Source of the DNA: Prochlorococcus sp. AG-418-O03
Lineage (GTDB): Bacteria > Cyanobacteriota > Cyanobacteriia > PCC-6307 > Cyanobiaceae
Length of the DNA stretch: 64,000 nt
Direction: 5' to 3'
Assembly (NCBI GenBank): GCA_003213855.1
Contig: QCMJ01000004.1
Span: forward strand, 1-64,000
Position 1 is the stretch's first letter, and each line of letters opens with the position of its first letter. Shown in pieces: positions 10,993-21,292 of this stretch. Under the pieces are notes generated by a model. It made no database searches, was not told the origin of the DNA, and was given only the letters and a program-made list of their open reading frames with translations. The position numbers and the translations under genes are program-made.

Positions 10993-11235
10993 ATGGTAAA
11001 AGGTTTTTCTGATAATGAAGTAAAGAATAATACTCAAAATACTCAAATAAAAGAAAAAAAAGGCTTAGCTGGTTTTCTTAAAGGCAAGAAATTTACTTAC
11101 ACTTTGCCAGGTAAAAAACAAATAAATATTTTTGGATCAATAGTAATAGGCTTAAATATGATTTTAGTATTGCTAGTCTTCCTGTATTTAAAGAATCAAG
11201 AATTCCATGACTTTGTATTTAATGTTGGTCGTTAG
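10993..11235 (+). CDS. hypothetical small membrane protein
   Basis: ORF with a single C-terminal TM helix. Confidence 0.55.
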   Translation: MVKGFSDNEVKNNTQNTQIKEKKGLAGFLKGKKFTYTLPGKKQINIFGSIVIGLNMILVLLVFLYLKNQEFHDFVFNVGR

Positions 11236-11293
11236 CTATATTTTTAGATCGAAAAATTTTATTAGATGATATATTTAAATTTTAGAATATCTT

Positions 11294-11551
11294 ATGAAGG
11301 TAGTTAATTTAGTTTATCAAGTATTTTTTTTGTTAATAACTGTTCTATTTTTGATATATTTTCTAACAGGTTATGACTCTGCTTTTGAAGCAGACCAAAA
11401 TTGTCATTCATATCTTGCAAGTTACGATAACCTATCTGGAAATTATGGTTGTGATCATGATACTGAAACACATCAGTGGATACTTTACGAGTCCAATGAA
11501 AGTAGAGAACCCGCAAAAATTATTAAGAAATTCAGGTACAAGTTTTTATAA
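11294..11551 (+). CDS. hypothetical protein with N-terminal TM/signal helix
   Basis: MKVVNLVYQVFFLLITVLFLIYFLTGYDSAFEADQNC... . Confidence 0.5.
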   Translation: MKVVNLVYQVFFLLITVLFLIYFLTGYDSAFEADQNCHSYLASYDNLSGNYGCDHDTETHQWILYESNESREPAKIIKKFRYKFL

Positions 11552-11758
11552 ATCAATTTTCTTATAAAAAAACTTTGCAGATATAATAGAAATAATCGCT
11601 GTAATTGTGAATGTAAGATATTGATATATGCTTCCTTCTAAGTAGATTTTATTTTTATATAGAGGAAAATCGACTAAAGAGCCTAAAGTGCCCCAAATAA
11701 TTACCCATACAGATATGTATAAGAATACTTTTATTGGATTAGATTTTTTTGCTTCCAT
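11546..11758 (-). CDS. hypothetical two-TM small membrane protein
   Basis: MEAKKSNPIKVFLYISVWVIIWGTLGSLVDFPLYKNKIYLEGSIYQYLTFTITAIISIISAKFFYKKIDL; directly downstream of hli. Confidence 0.6.
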   Translation of the reverse strand: MEAKKSNPIKVFLYISVWVIIWGTLGSLVDFPLYKNKIYLEGSIYQYLTFTITAIISIISAKFFYKKIDL

Positions 11759-11760
11759 TT

Positions 11761-12006
11761 TTAATTAATACCAAAAATTGAAGAAGTTACAGGTCTGCCG
11801 CTAAAAACCAACTCGGTTAATATGAGCATTAAAAATCCGATCATTGCTGCTCTACCATTTACAAGTTCAGCACTGCTATTAAATCCAAAAACATTCTTTA
11901 CTTCATCACCCTGATTGTCTACCCATTTTGAGTCTTCATTATCAGTTGATGATGTATTAGTAAAATCATCTTTTTGATTTTCTATTGAAGAGCCGTTTTC
12001 TTGCAT
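11761..12006 (-). CDS. hli: high-light-inducible protein (Chl a/b-binding-like)
   Basis: 'FGFNSSAELVNGRAAMIGFLMLILTELV' HLIP motif (ExxNGRxAMxGF). Confidence 0.92.
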   Translation of the reverse strand: MQENGSSIENQKDDFTNTSSTDNEDSKWVDNQGDEVKNVFGFNSSAELVNGRAAMIGFLMLILTELVFSGRPVTSSIFGIN

Positions 12007-12050
12007 AGAATTTTTTTATTTATTCTAGTAATTTTAAAACTAATTTATTA

Positions 12051-13076
12051 TTAAATTAAAGTTGAAATTATAAAAAAAATTAAGACAAAAATTATTATCC
12101 ATAAAATTTGTAATCTCAAAATTAATTGACAAATTAATTTGATTTTTTCTTCAGTGCAATTATCTCCAGTCTCATTAATTATTGGCTTTTGAATAATTTC
12201 ATTTTTATATTTACTTTTACCTCCCAATTTAATTCCGGAAATATAGGCAAATATAGCTTCTGAAATCCCAGCATTAGGCGAATCATATTTTTTACCATCA
12301 AGATAACTTTTTTTTATGATTGATCCATACTCATTAACTTTGGAGCTAACTAAAGGTAAAGTGATTAAAACTAATCTTGAAGGAACAAACGTAAAAATAT
12401 CTTCAATTTTTGCACTGAAAAAACCCAAATATCTAAAATAATCATATTTGTAACCTATCATTGAATCTAAAGTACTTATGGCTTTATAAGAAAAACCAAG
12501 TGACAAAGGTCCTGGTAGGAAAATTGAAAACTTCATAAAAATAATTCCAATAAAAATCCAAAATAATGGCCCAAATATTCCATCAACAGAATTTTCAGTA
12601 AGGCTCTCGGTACTTGATCTCAAGAGATGTTTTATAGAAGATGACCTTACATCCCTACTTACTATTCTTTGTACCTTCTCTTTGATTATTTTCTTATTTT
12701 GGTTATTAATTTTCTTGCGTTCTATTAGCTCTGCGATCTCTTTCACACTTGAAATAAGTCCCTTTGTCGCAATACAACTCGAAAGCCCAAAAAAAATTAA
12801 TAATCCAACAAAAAAATGATTTCTTGATTGGACATAACTTAGTTCTATCAATTTTCCTAAACCAAAACTCATTCCAATAGTGGATATAGCTACGAAGAAA
12901 CCACCCCAAAACAATATATTTTTATTTTCTCCAAAATTATTTATTAGGTAATCAGATATTTTTTTTATGTAAAAGCCAATTACTTGAACAGGGTGGATTA
13001 AGAATCTTGGATCGCCGATCAATAAATCAAAACCAATCGATCCAAGGAATATTAAAAATAAATTTATTTCAGCCAA
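12051..13076 (-). CDS. cobD: adenosylcobinamide-phosphate synthase
   Basis: '[22 protein letters not shown]' and '[35 protein letters not shown]' typical of CobD/CbiB. Confidence 0.92.
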   Translation of the reverse strand: MAEINLFLIFLGSIGFDLLIGDPRFLIHPVQVIGFYIKKISDYLINNFGENKNILFWGGFFVAISTIGMSFGLGKLIELSYVQSRNHFFVGLLIFFGLSSCIATKGLISSVKEIAELIERKKINNQNKKIIKEKVQRIVSRDVRSSSIKHLLRSSTESLTENSVDGIFGPLFWIFIGIIFMKFSIFLPGPLSLGFSYKAISTLDSMIGYKYDYFRYLGFFSAKIEDIFTFVPSRLVLITLPLVSSKVNEYGSIIKKSYLDGKKYDSPNAGISEAIFAYISGIKLGGKSKYKNEIIQKPIINETGDNCTEEKIKLICQLILRLQILWIIIFVLIFFIISTLI

Positions 13077-14053
13077 CTGAACATCGAGCGCAGACCTTTT
13101 CCTACTTTCTCAATTTCATGTTTTGAGTTCTCTTCTCTTAATTTGGTCATTAAGGGTTTGTTTTTATCGCATTCTTCCACAAAGTTCTTAGCGAAAGTTC
13201 CATCTTGAATATCTTTTAGAATTTTCTGCATTTCTTTCTTTGTATCACTATTGATGAGTCTTTTACCACTTACATAATCTCCATATTCTGCAGTATTTGA
13301 AATGGAATCTCTCATTTGAGATAAGCCTCCCTTCACCATTAAATCAACAATAAGTTTAACTTCATGTAAGCATTCGAAGTAAGCAAGTTCGGGCTGATAT
13401 CCTGCCTCTACAAGAGTTTCAAAGCCTGATTTGACGAGTTCTGATAATCCTCCGCACAAAACCGCTTGTTCGCCAAATAAATCAGTTTCTGTTTCTTCTT
13501 TAAAGTTTGTTTCAAGAATCCCAGCTCTCGTTCCGCCAATCCCTTTAGCGTAAGCCATTGCCAATGATCTTGCCCTTCCGGAAGAATCCTGCTCAACTGC
13601 AAACAGTGCTGGAACTCCTTGACCATTCTGATATTCCCAACGAACAGTGTGTCCAGGTCCTTTTGGGGCAATCATTACAACATCCACAAAACTAGGAGGC
13701 TTGATAAGTCCGAATCTTATATTGAAGCCATGAGCAAAACTTAGTATCTTACCTTCTTTTAAGTTTGGTTCTATTTCTTTAAGGTAAACATCTTTCTGAA
13801 ACTCATCGGGGAGGAGAATCATAATCCAGTCTGCTTTTTCGCAAGCTTCAGAAACGCTAAAGACTTGTAGTCCATCGCTAATAGCTTTGCTTTCAGACTT
13901 ACTTCCTTTATATAATCCAACAATTACATCCATACCGCTATCTTTAAGATTTAGGGCATGTGCATGACCTTGTGATCCATATCCAATAATCGCTATTGTT
14001 TTATTATTTAAAAGACTTAGATCTGCATCTGCGTCGTAAAAGAGTTGGGTCAT
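13064..14053 (-). CDS. ilvC: ketol-acid reductoisomerase
   Basis: '[19 protein letters not shown]', '[13 protein letters not shown]', '[14 protein letters not shown]'. Confidence 0.97.
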   Translation of the reverse strand: MTQLFYDADADLSLLNNKTIAIIGYGSQGHAHALNLKDSGMDVIVGLYKGSKSESKAISDGLQVFSVSEACEKADWIMILLPDEFQKDVYLKEIEPNLKEGKILSFAHGFNIRFGLIKPPSFVDVVMIAPKGPGHTVRWEYQNGQGVPALFAVEQDSSGRARSLAMAYAKGIGGTRAGILETNFKEETETDLFGEQAVLCGGLSELVKSGFETLVEAGYQPELAYFECLHEVKLIVDLMVKGGLSQMRDSISNTAEYGDYVSGKRLINSDTKKEMQKILKDIQDGTFAKNFVEECDKNKPLMTKLREENSKHEIEKVGKGLRSMFSWLK

Positions 14054-14164
14054 TAGTTGTAGCTTCTTTGCGTTTGATAGTTATTATTTTAGACATTAAG
14101 GTGGCAATAAACCAAAAAAATTATTAATTTAAAAAATTAAAATTAAAATATTAATTTATAAAGT

Positions 14165-14776
14165 TTAAGACTGATTTGCTTCGCTTGGATGTGTAATTAC
14201 TCGATCAATTAATCCATAATTTTTTGCTTCTTCCGCACTAAGAAAATAATCTCTATCAGTATCCTTTTCAATTTTCTCAAATGATTGGCCTGTCATATCT
14301 GCCATAGACATGTTTAACATATCTTTAATTCTTAAAATTTCCTTAGCTTCTATTTCAATATCACTTGCTTGGCGTTGAGATGTCCCTCCTAAGGGTTGAT
14401 GAATCATTATTCTGCTGTGAGGTAAAGCAACTCTTTTACCTTTTGTACCAGCGGCCAATAAGAACGCTCCCATGGAGGCTGCTAGGCCTACACATATAGT
14501 TACTACATCACTTTTTACGTATTTAATAGTGTCATAAATTGCCAAGCCAGCAGTTACTGATCCTCCTGGGCTATTTATATATAGATAGATAGGTTTGGAA
14601 TTATCATCAGAATCTAAATAAAGCATTTGTGCAACAAGGCTATTAGCAATTCCATCATTTACTTCTTGCCCAAGAAAAAGAATTCTTTCGACACCTAGTC
14701 TTGTATATATATCGACCCATCTTTCGTATTGACTTCCTGGAAGTCTGTAAGGCACGCTTGGAGTTCCTATTGGCAT
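14165..14776 (-). CDS. clpP: ATP-dependent Clp protease proteolytic subunit (catalytic)
   Basis: '[19 protein letters not shown]' (catalytic Ser) and 'MIHQPLGG' (catalytic His). Confidence 0.95.
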   Translation of the reverse strand: MPIGTPSVPYRLPGSQYERWVDIYTRLGVERILFLGQEVNDGIANSLVAQMLYLDSDDNSKPIYLYINSPGGSVTAGLAIYDTIKYVKSDVVTICVGLAASMGAFLLAAGTKGKRVALPHSRIMIHQPLGGTSQRQASDIEIEAKEILRIKDMLNMSMADMTGQSFEKIEKDTDRDYFLSAEEAKNYGLIDRVITHPSEANQS

Positions 14777-14800
14777 GATTTTAAAATAGTTTTGTGAGTG

Positions 14801-15472
14801 TTAAATTTTATTTGGTAGATCTTTTTGACTTGTGAGTATTCTATCGATAACTCCATAGTCTAAGGCTTCTTGTGGGTTGAGATAACTCATCCTGTCAGAG
14901 TCTTTTGAGAGTTCTTCGATGGTCTTTCCAGTATTACGAGATAAAATCTCTAGCATTGATTTTTTATTTTTCAAAACTTCCTCAGCTCTTATTTGGATAT
15001 CGGTTGCTTGACCTCTTGCTCCACTTATAGGTTGATGCAAAACAATAGAAGCATGTGGAAGAGCGGCTCTTTGTCCCTTAGTGCCAGATGAAAGAATAAC
15101 TGCAGCAGTCCCCATTGCTTGTCCGATACATATTGTGTGCACTGGAGGCTTAATGTAGCTTATCGTATCGCAGATAGCGAAAGCTTCTGTTTCAAAACCA
15201 ACTGCGTCACCGGTATACCAACTTGTCCCAGTTGAATTGATATAGAAATAGATTGGTTTTTCTGGATCCTCAAATTCTAAATAAAGAAGTTGAGCAATGA
15301 TTAGCTCAGTAACATCCATTCCTAATTGTCTTTTCGCATCATCATCAGAAAATAATGGTAAACCAAGATAAACAATTCGCTCTTTGAGTAAAAGAGAGGG
15401 GAGATCAGGGGGCGGGGTCCTCATAACGGTGTTTTCGCCGTAATAAGGAGCAGATACAGTCATTTGTATCAC
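14801..15472 (-). CDS. clpR: ClpP-like protein, probable inactive ClpR
   Basis: ClpP fold motifs, but the Ser motif reads 'GQAMGTAAVIL' (Ser replaced by Gly); clustered upstream of clpP. Confidence 0.85.
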   Translation of the reverse strand: MIQMTVSAPYYGENTVMRTPPPDLPSLLLKERIVYLGLPLFSDDDAKRQLGMDVTELIIAQLLYLEFEDPEKPIYFYINSTGTSWYTGDAVGFETEAFAICDTISYIKPPVHTICIGQAMGTAAVILSSGTKGQRAALPHASIVLHQPISGARGQATDIQIRAEEVLKNKKSMLEILSRNTGKTIEELSKDSDRMSYLNPQEALDYGVIDRILTSQKDLPNKI

Positions 15473-15503
15473 AAAATTAAGATTGTAATGATTCTAGCTA
15501 GAT

Positions 15504-16613
15504 TTAGCCCTGTGTCGCTGGTGATTTAAAAGATTTGTTTGACTCAGGATTATTTATTAGTTTTCCAAAGACCATTCTTCCTGTGGGAGTCTGTAATGCT
15601 CCTGTGATGACAATATCTAATCTGCTTCCTACAAAATTCTTTGCCTCATCAATAACGACCATTGTCCCGTCATCTAAATATCCAATACCTTGCATTTTTT
15701 CTTTGCCTTCTCTGACGATTTTTATATTAAGTGACTCTCCTGGTTGTACTTCTGGCCTTAAAGCAATAACCAAATCACTCAAATTCATAACTTTTAATTC
15801 TTTAACTTCAGCGATTTGAGAAAGATTGTAGTCAGCTGTAATTAAAGTTCCTGTCATATCCTCAGTAATTTTAAGGAGTTTTTCATCTACTCCATTACCT
15901 TCATACTTTGTTGGGTTTATTACAAGTCTTCTCCCATATAAATCTCTTAATTCTTTTAATAACTTGAGACCTCTTCTGCCTTTCGACCTTTTTTCATTAC
16001 TGCTTGAGTCAGCTAAAGTTTGTAATTCATCAATTACACTTTGAGCAACAATTAATTGCCCTTCCAACAAGCCGCAACTTAAAAGACCATTGATTCTTCC
16101 ATCAATAATTACGCTAGTATCTAGAATTTTTGGACTTGCAGCAGGGAGAATTCCTTCATTGACTAGATATGCATCAGTGTTATTTGGATTGAATAATCTC
16201 AATAATGTCCTTCCATGGGTATCTGCCAACTTATAACCAAGCACACCAAAGAAAATGTTGCTTAATATAGCTGATAATGGTTTTGCGAAAAAAACCTCTC
16301 TAGGGAAGGGAATTAATAGTATTGGAGCTAGTAGGAGATTCGCAACAAGTAATCCTAAAATTAATCCAACAGACCTACTTATTAGTAAGTCCGTAGGCAT
16401 TGTTCTTATTTGATCAAGAAAAGTCTTTCTAAGTTGAAGGAATACAAAACCAGCTGCTAATCCTACAAAAAAACCAATTATTGCTAAAACAATTCTAAAA
16501 CCTTCTACATTAGATACCTGTTTGAGTATGTCTACTGGCAATAAATCAACACCAAGCCATCCTGAAGCAGCCCCAGACAATACAAATAAAATTAATACTA
16601 AGATATCCGTCAT
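15504..16613 (-). CDS. membrane-anchored PIN-TRAM domain protein
   Basis: N-terminal TM segments, then 'ILDTSVIIDGRINGLLSCGLLEGQLIVAQSVIDELQTLAD' PIN and C-terminal TRAM. Confidence 0.85.
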   Translation of the reverse strand: MTDILVLILFVLSGAASGWLGVDLLPVDILKQVSNVEGFRIVLAIIGFFVGLAAGFVFLQLRKTFLDQIRTMPTDLLISRSVGLILGLLVANLLLAPILLIPFPREVFFAKPLSAILSNIFFGVLGYKLADTHGRTLLRLFNPNNTDAYLVNEGILPAASPKILDTSVIIDGRINGLLSCGLLEGQLIVAQSVIDELQTLADSSSNEKRSKGRRGLKLLKELRDLYGRRLVINPTKYEGNGVDEKLLKITEDMTGTLITADYNLSQIAEVKELKVMNLSDLVIALRPEVQPGESLNIKIVREGKEKMQGIGYLDDGTMVVIDEAKNFVGSRLDIVITGALQTPTGRMVFGKLINNPESNKSFKSPATQG

Positions 16614-16709
16614 ATCTATAATCTACTAGGATTTATTAATTGAGTAAATAAGGATTTAATTTTTTTCGATCCTTAATACTTTTTTGGAGCTTAAAAATGA
16701 ATTTAAATT

Positions 16710-17933
16710 ATGAATAAGTTTCCAAGAAGTGCTTATGTGCACATTCCTTTTTGCCACAGAAGGTGTTTTTATTGTGATTTTGCAGTTATTCCACTAGGAA
16801 ACGAGGTTGAAACTTTAAAAGGTTATGGAAGCAAAACAGTTCAAGAGTATTTGCAATTTTTATATAAAGAAATATTGTCAATTAAGCATAAATCACCACT
16901 ATCGACAATTTATATAGGAGGTGGTACACCGTCAATTTTAGATCCTGCCCAAATCAAAGAACTAGTTGACCTTTTTAAAGAAAATTATGGAATTGACTAT
17001 GGTGCTGAAATCACTATGGAGGTTGATCCAGCAAGTTTTACTCAAGATGATCTTTTCGGATTCATAAATGCTGGAATTAATAGATTTAGTCTTGGAGTAC
17101 AAAGTTTTAATAATCAGATACTTCAAAAGTCGGGAAGGCGTCATTTGAAAGAAGATGCAGAGAAATCTTGTTTATGGTTGAAGAGAGAATATGATTCTGG
17201 GTTAATAAAAAGCTGGAGTTTAGACTTAATTCAAAACTTGCCACTAAGTGGATTTAAAGAATGGCAAGATGACTTAAAAAAAGCAATTACATTTTCACCA
17301 CCTCATCTATCTATTTACGATTTAAATATTGAAAATGGGACTGTTTTTAAAAAATTAATTAATTTAGGCAAATTAAAACTCCCAAGTGATGAAGAAGCTT
17401 TTAGGAATAGTGAATCAACCCATTTAATTTTAAAAAACTCAGGGTATTCAAGATATGAAATCTCAAACTATTGCCTTCCGCGACATCAGTCGAGACATAA
17501 TAGAGTTTATTGGAGTGGTTTAGGCTGGTGGAGTTTTGGTCAAGGTTCCACTAGTTCTCCTTGGGGGGAAAAGTTTACTCGACCAAGAGTTAGTAAAGAA
17601 TATAAAGAATGGGTAACTAGACAAGACGAATTTAATTTAGATTCATCCCTAACTAATAAGGAGTTTGTTTATAAAGAACTTGATGAGAAAATAATGTTGG
17701 GATTAAGACTCAAAGAGGGTCTAGATATCAAAGAAGTGTTTAAAGAACAAAACTGGGAAAACAAAAAATTTGAAAGCAACTTCAGTAAATTGGTTGAAGA
17801 ATGGGAAAGATTTCTTGAAAGTGGACTATTAGTAAGAAAGGGGAATAGATTCTTTTTAAGTGAGCCTAATGGCATGGAACTTAGCAATCAAATTCTTGTT
17901 TCTATGTTTAAGTGGTGGGATGAGATTAATTAA
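16710..17933 (+). CDS. hemW: radical SAM HemW/HemN-like protein
   Basis: 'YVHIPFCHRRCFYCDF' CxxxCxxC motif and 'YIGGGTPS'. Confidence 0.9.
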   Translation: MNKFPRSAYVHIPFCHRRCFYCDFAVIPLGNEVETLKGYGSKTVQEYLQFLYKEILSIKHKSPLSTIYIGGGTPSILDPAQIKELVDLFKENYGIDYGAEITMEVDPASFTQDDLFGFINAGINRFSLGVQSFNNQILQKSGRRHLKEDAEKSCLWLKREYDSGLIKSWSLDLIQNLPLSGFKEWQDDLKKAITFSPPHLSIYDLNIENGTVFKKLINLGKLKLPSDEEAFRNSESTHLILKNSGYSRYEISNYCLPRHQSRHNRVYWSGLGWWSFGQGSTSSPWGEKFTRPRVSKEYKEWVTRQDEFNLDSSLTNKEFVYKELDEKIMLGLRLKEGLDIKEVFKEQNWENKKFESNFSKLVEEWERFLESGLLVRKGNRFFLSEPNGMELSNQILVSMFKWWDEIN

Positions 17934-18699
17934 GTCTTTCAGAGTCTACCCATTCTTTTAATTTTTCCTTAAATAATTTCTTTCCTTGTATAATAGGTTG
18001 GCAAAATGGCGGTTGATCATCATTGAGGCCTAACAAATCTGCAGTAACTCTTACTTGCCCATCGCAATAATTACCTGCACCGATACCTATTATGGGAATT
18101 GCTAAAGAATTTTGTATTTCTTTAGCAAGCAAATCCGGAATATGTTCAAGAACTATTGAAAAACATCCTAATTCTTCAAGTATTGAAGCCTCTTTCTTGA
18201 TTTTTTCTTGGCTTTCTAAGCTTTCTCCTTGTTTTTTTAATCCAATATTTAAATAACTTTGTGGTGTAAGACCTATATGCCCCATAACAGGGATTCCCAT
18301 TCTTATTAATCTAGAAATAACTTTTTGTATTTCTGGTTCAGCTCCTTCTACTTTTACAGCTTTTGCATAAGTGCTCTGAATAATTTTCCCTGCATACTCA
18401 ACAGCTTTATCCTCTCCACATTGGTAAGTCAGAAAAGGCATATCTGAAACGACTAAAGGTTGTTCCTCAATTTTCTTCTTAAATCCTCTGGAAACAGCAT
18501 TAGTATGATAAATTATGTTTTCTAAAGTTAATGGCAATGTCGATTTGTATCCTAAGCAGACCATTGCTAATGAATCTCCGACTAGTACGAGATCAACATT
18601 TGCTTGTTCTGCAATGGATCCTGATATGGAGTCCCATGCGGTAAGTGCGATGATTTTGCGAGAATTTTTTTTATAATTAACTAGGTCTGAAGGTAACAT
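17926..18699 (-). CDS. panB: 3-methyl-2-oxobutanoate hydroxymethyltransferase
   Basis: 'LVLVGDSLAMVCLGYKSTLPLTL', 'VMGHIGLTPQS', 'IPIIGIGAGNYCDGQVRV'. Confidence 0.95.
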   Translation of the reverse strand: MLPSDLVNYKKNSRKIIALTAWDSISGSIAEQANVDLVLVGDSLAMVCLGYKSTLPLTLENIIYHTNAVSRGFKKKIEEQPLVVSDMPFLTYQCGEDKAVEYAGKIIQSTYAKAVKVEGAEPEIQKVISRLIRMGIPVMGHIGLTPQSYLNIGLKKQGESLESQEKIKKEASILEELGCFSIVLEHIPDLLAKEIQNSLAIPIIGIGAGNYCDGQVRVTADLLGLNDDQPPFCQPIIQGKKLFKEKLKEWVDSERLN

Positions 18700-18745
18700 A
18701 ATAAATCTATGTATCTTTTTTAATCAAGAATTGCTAATATAATTC

Positions 18746-18841
18746 TGACTCGGCCTTTCGCGGTTTTAACGCCTAAACCTGGTCAGGACCGGAAGGTAGC
18801 AGCCACAAGGGATGCTTGAGGCAGGCGAGATAACCGAGTCA
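18746..18841 (+). ncRNA. ffs: signal recognition particle RNA (4.5S-type)
   Basis: Conserved apical domain 'GGTCAGGACCGGAAGGTAGCAGCC' within terminal stem TGACTCGG...CCGAGTCA. Confidence 0.96.
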
Positions 18842-18860
18842 CTCTATTTTACCTTTTAAC

Positions 18861-19970
18861 CTATATATTTTTATTTTGCCTTAATCTCAAAAATTCAGGA
18901 ATACTTGCTCCAGTTTCTTTATTGTCGGAATAATTATATAAAGGTTGATTAGATAATCTGTTTTTTATTCTTTGTTGGTTTAAAGGTTGGGTTGTTTCAA
19001 ATCCTGTAGCAATTACAGTAACTTGTATCTCCCCTTCCATTGCTTCGTCGACCACTGCACCAACAATAATATTTGCTTCTTGATCTACAACATCATAAAT
19101 AATTTCAGATGCGGAAGTCATGTCTTCTAAAGTCATGTCTTTGCCACCAGTAATATTAATAACGCAACCTTTAGCTCCATCAATTCTAGCTGCTTCTAAT
19201 AAAGGACTATTCATTGCTGCCTGTGCTGCCTCTATAGCTCTCGATCTTCCTGAACCTATACCTATTCCGAGAAGAGCAGTGCCAGCTTCAGTCATAACTG
19301 ATCTTACGTCTGCAAAATCAACATTAACTAATCCCGGGCAAGTAATTATGTCACTAATGCCTTTGACTCCCATCCTAAGAACATCATCAGCATTTCTAAA
19401 TGCTTCTTGAAGAGGAGCTCCTGCTATTACGTCTTTTAATCGGTCATTTGGAATAACTATAAGAGTATCAACGTTTTCAGCGAGTCTTGCGATACCCTCT
19501 TCTGCTTGACGCATTCTTCTTTTTCCTTCAAAAGAAAATGGTTTGGTTACTATACCTACTGTTAGAGCTCCACTTTGTTTGGCTACTTCTGCAACCACGG
19601 GAGCAGCACCAGTACCAGTTCCTCCACCCATTCCAGCGGCTATAAAAACTAGATCAGATCCCTCTAAAGCTTGTTGAAGCTCTTCTTTGGATTCTTCTGC
19701 TGCTTTTTGCCCAATACTTGGATTCCCACCTGCACCTAAACCTCTAGTGAGGTTTTGTCCAAGTTGAACTCTACTTTCTGCAGAAGATTGTAATAGGGCT
19801 TGTGCATCGGTATTGAGGACTCTAAATGAAACACCATCTAAATCACTATTTATCATTCTATTGACTGCATTACTGCCACCACCTCCTACACCAATAACTT
19901 CTATTTTGGCGTTTTGGCTTGGAAGGATTTCTCTTGATTGATCAAAGTTTGGATTGTTACCGAAGCTCAT
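18861..19970 (-). CDS. ftsZ: cell division GTPase FtsZ
   Basis: '[13 protein letters not shown]', tubulin motif '[10 protein letters not shown]'. Confidence 0.97.
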   Translation of the reverse strand: MSFGNNPNFDQSREILPSQNAKIEVIGVGGGGSNAVNRMINSDLDGVSFRVLNTDAQALLQSSAESRVQLGQNLTRGLGAGGNPSIGQKAAEESKEELQQALEGSDLVFIAAGMGGGTGTGAAPVVAEVAKQSGALTVGIVTKPFSFEGKRRMRQAEEGIARLAENVDTLIVIPNDRLKDVIAGAPLQEAFRNADDVLRMGVKGISDIITCPGLVNVDFADVRSVMTEAGTALLGIGIGSGRSRAIEAAQAAMNSPLLEAARIDGAKGCVINITGGKDMTLEDMTSASEIIYDVVDQEANIIVGAVVDEAMEGEIQVTVIATGFETTQPLNQQRIKNRLSNQPLYNYSDNKETGASIPEFLRLRQNKNI

Positions 19971-20149
19971 CTCTTAATAGGAATCTTTTACTAGTATTGG
20001 GTGCATTATGAACTTACTGCGCTCATCTGTAGGAATTTGTTGAGGAAAATCCTAAAAATATTTATTTATTAAATATTTTGTTTTGAATGCAAAACCCATA
20101 TCAACACTACAATAATTAAAAAAAAATACTCAAAATACTTTTTCAAATA

Positions 20150-20875
20150 TTAGGGTTTGAACACTTTTATTTTTGGTTTATCTGGATTAGTAAGATCAAT
20201 ATTATGTATTTTTTTTGGAAAGCTATTTTTCTTAAATTCATTTTTAAGATAATTGATTTTTTGAAATTGATTGTTGATTAAATTTGGCTTAAATCCTAAG
20301 AATATTTTTTTTAAATCTTTTTCCTCAACAGTTAGAAACCCATCGGATGAAAAAGTTATTTTAACTATCTCTAATTCATAATTATCTATAGCAATAAAAA
20401 TTTCAGATAATATTTTTTTAAATTTTTCTTTCCAACCAAAAACTTGTATTGTTAATTTATTCAAATTTTTTTCATCCACATTCTGTTTATTGATAAAAAT
20501 TCCATCTTTATCAATGAAGCCAAATATTTTTTCGTCGTTTAATATTTTCTCACCGTAAGCTATTGGAGTTCTTGAATTAATATGAACTTTCAAACCAAAA
20601 GGAAATAGTTCTCTGTTTACCGAAGCATTCTTGAGAGATAAATTTTGTTTTAACTCTTTTTCTAGCAAATTAGTTTCAACAAAAATTAATCGGATAGGAA
20701 AATTTAAAGATGAATTTTTTATCACATCATCCTGCGAAAATAATTCACTACCAGAAATCCTAATGTCCCGAGGTTCAACTTTTTTAAGTGTTTTTATGCT
20801 TAATAAGCTTGTTAAAAATAAAAATGAAATTAGAAAAAAGAAGCTTCTATTTTTGATTCCTTTTTTGTTTTTCAC
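20150..20875 (-). CDS. ftsQ: FtsQ-type POTRA-domain cell division protein
   Basis: N-terminal TM, POTRA-like 'DIRISGSELFSQDDVIKNSSL', adjacent to ftsZ and ddl. Confidence 0.75.
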   Translation of the reverse strand: MKNKKGIKNRSFFFLISFLFLTSLLSIKTLKKVEPRDIRISGSELFSQDDVIKNSSLNFPIRLIFVETNLLEKELKQNLSLKNASVNRELFPFGLKVHINSRTPIAYGEKILNDEKIFGFIDKDGIFINKQNVDEKNLNKLTIQVFGWKEKFKKILSEIFIAIDNYELEIVKITFSSDGFLTVEEKDLKKIFLGFKPNLINNQFQKINYLKNEFKKNSFPKKIHNIDLTNPDKPKIKVFKP

Positions 20876-21282
20876 AAATCACATCGAGCTTTTTCCATCA
20901 GTTGGTCCATCCATTCTCTCGCTTGCTCTGCATCTGAAAATGGTACATCCATCTCTTTACCATCCCCAACTAATCTCAATCTGCACTTACCTTGAGATTC
21001 ACTTGTTAGAGGAGCTTCTCCTGAAGTTAGTGCCATTAATTCAACTAGTTCCAGTTTTTTGATTGTAAAAGAATCTTTCTCTTCAAATTTACCAGCTTCA
21101 AATGCGCTCCACTTTAACTCCCCATCTTTTAAGGACGCTGCACCTGAACTATCTAACTTGCACAGTTCAGAATCACTCGCCCAACTTCTAAAAAGATTTT
21201 GCCTTCTTCTTTCTAACCATCCAAGTGCAGTTAATAAAATGAAGATTAAAAGTAATGGTAACCAAAGTAGTCCATGCAACAT
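20872..21282 (-). CDS. conserved hypothetical protein between ddl and ftsQ
   Basis: N-terminal TM helix; overlaps the ftsQ start by 4 nt (coupled). Confidence 0.7.
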   Translation of the reverse strand: MLHGLLWLPLLLIFILLTALGWLERRRQNLFRSWASDSELCKLDSSGAASLKDGELKWSAFEAGKFEEKDSFTIKKLELVELMALTSGEAPLTSESQGKCRLRLVGDGKEMDVPFSDAEQAREWMDQLMEKARCDL

Positions 21283-21292
21283 TTTATTTAAA

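Noticed and set aside
11304-11567. Alternative ORFs overlapping 11294..11551 on both strands
   Set aside because: 11294..11551 has a credible start and signal-like helix; the alternatives lack these.
15535-15819. Plus-strand ORF in the PIN-TRAM gene
   Set aside because: Antisense to the TRAM domain coding region.
19120-19410. Plus-strand ORF within ftsZ
   Set aside because: Antisense to FtsZ; low-complexity shadow translation.
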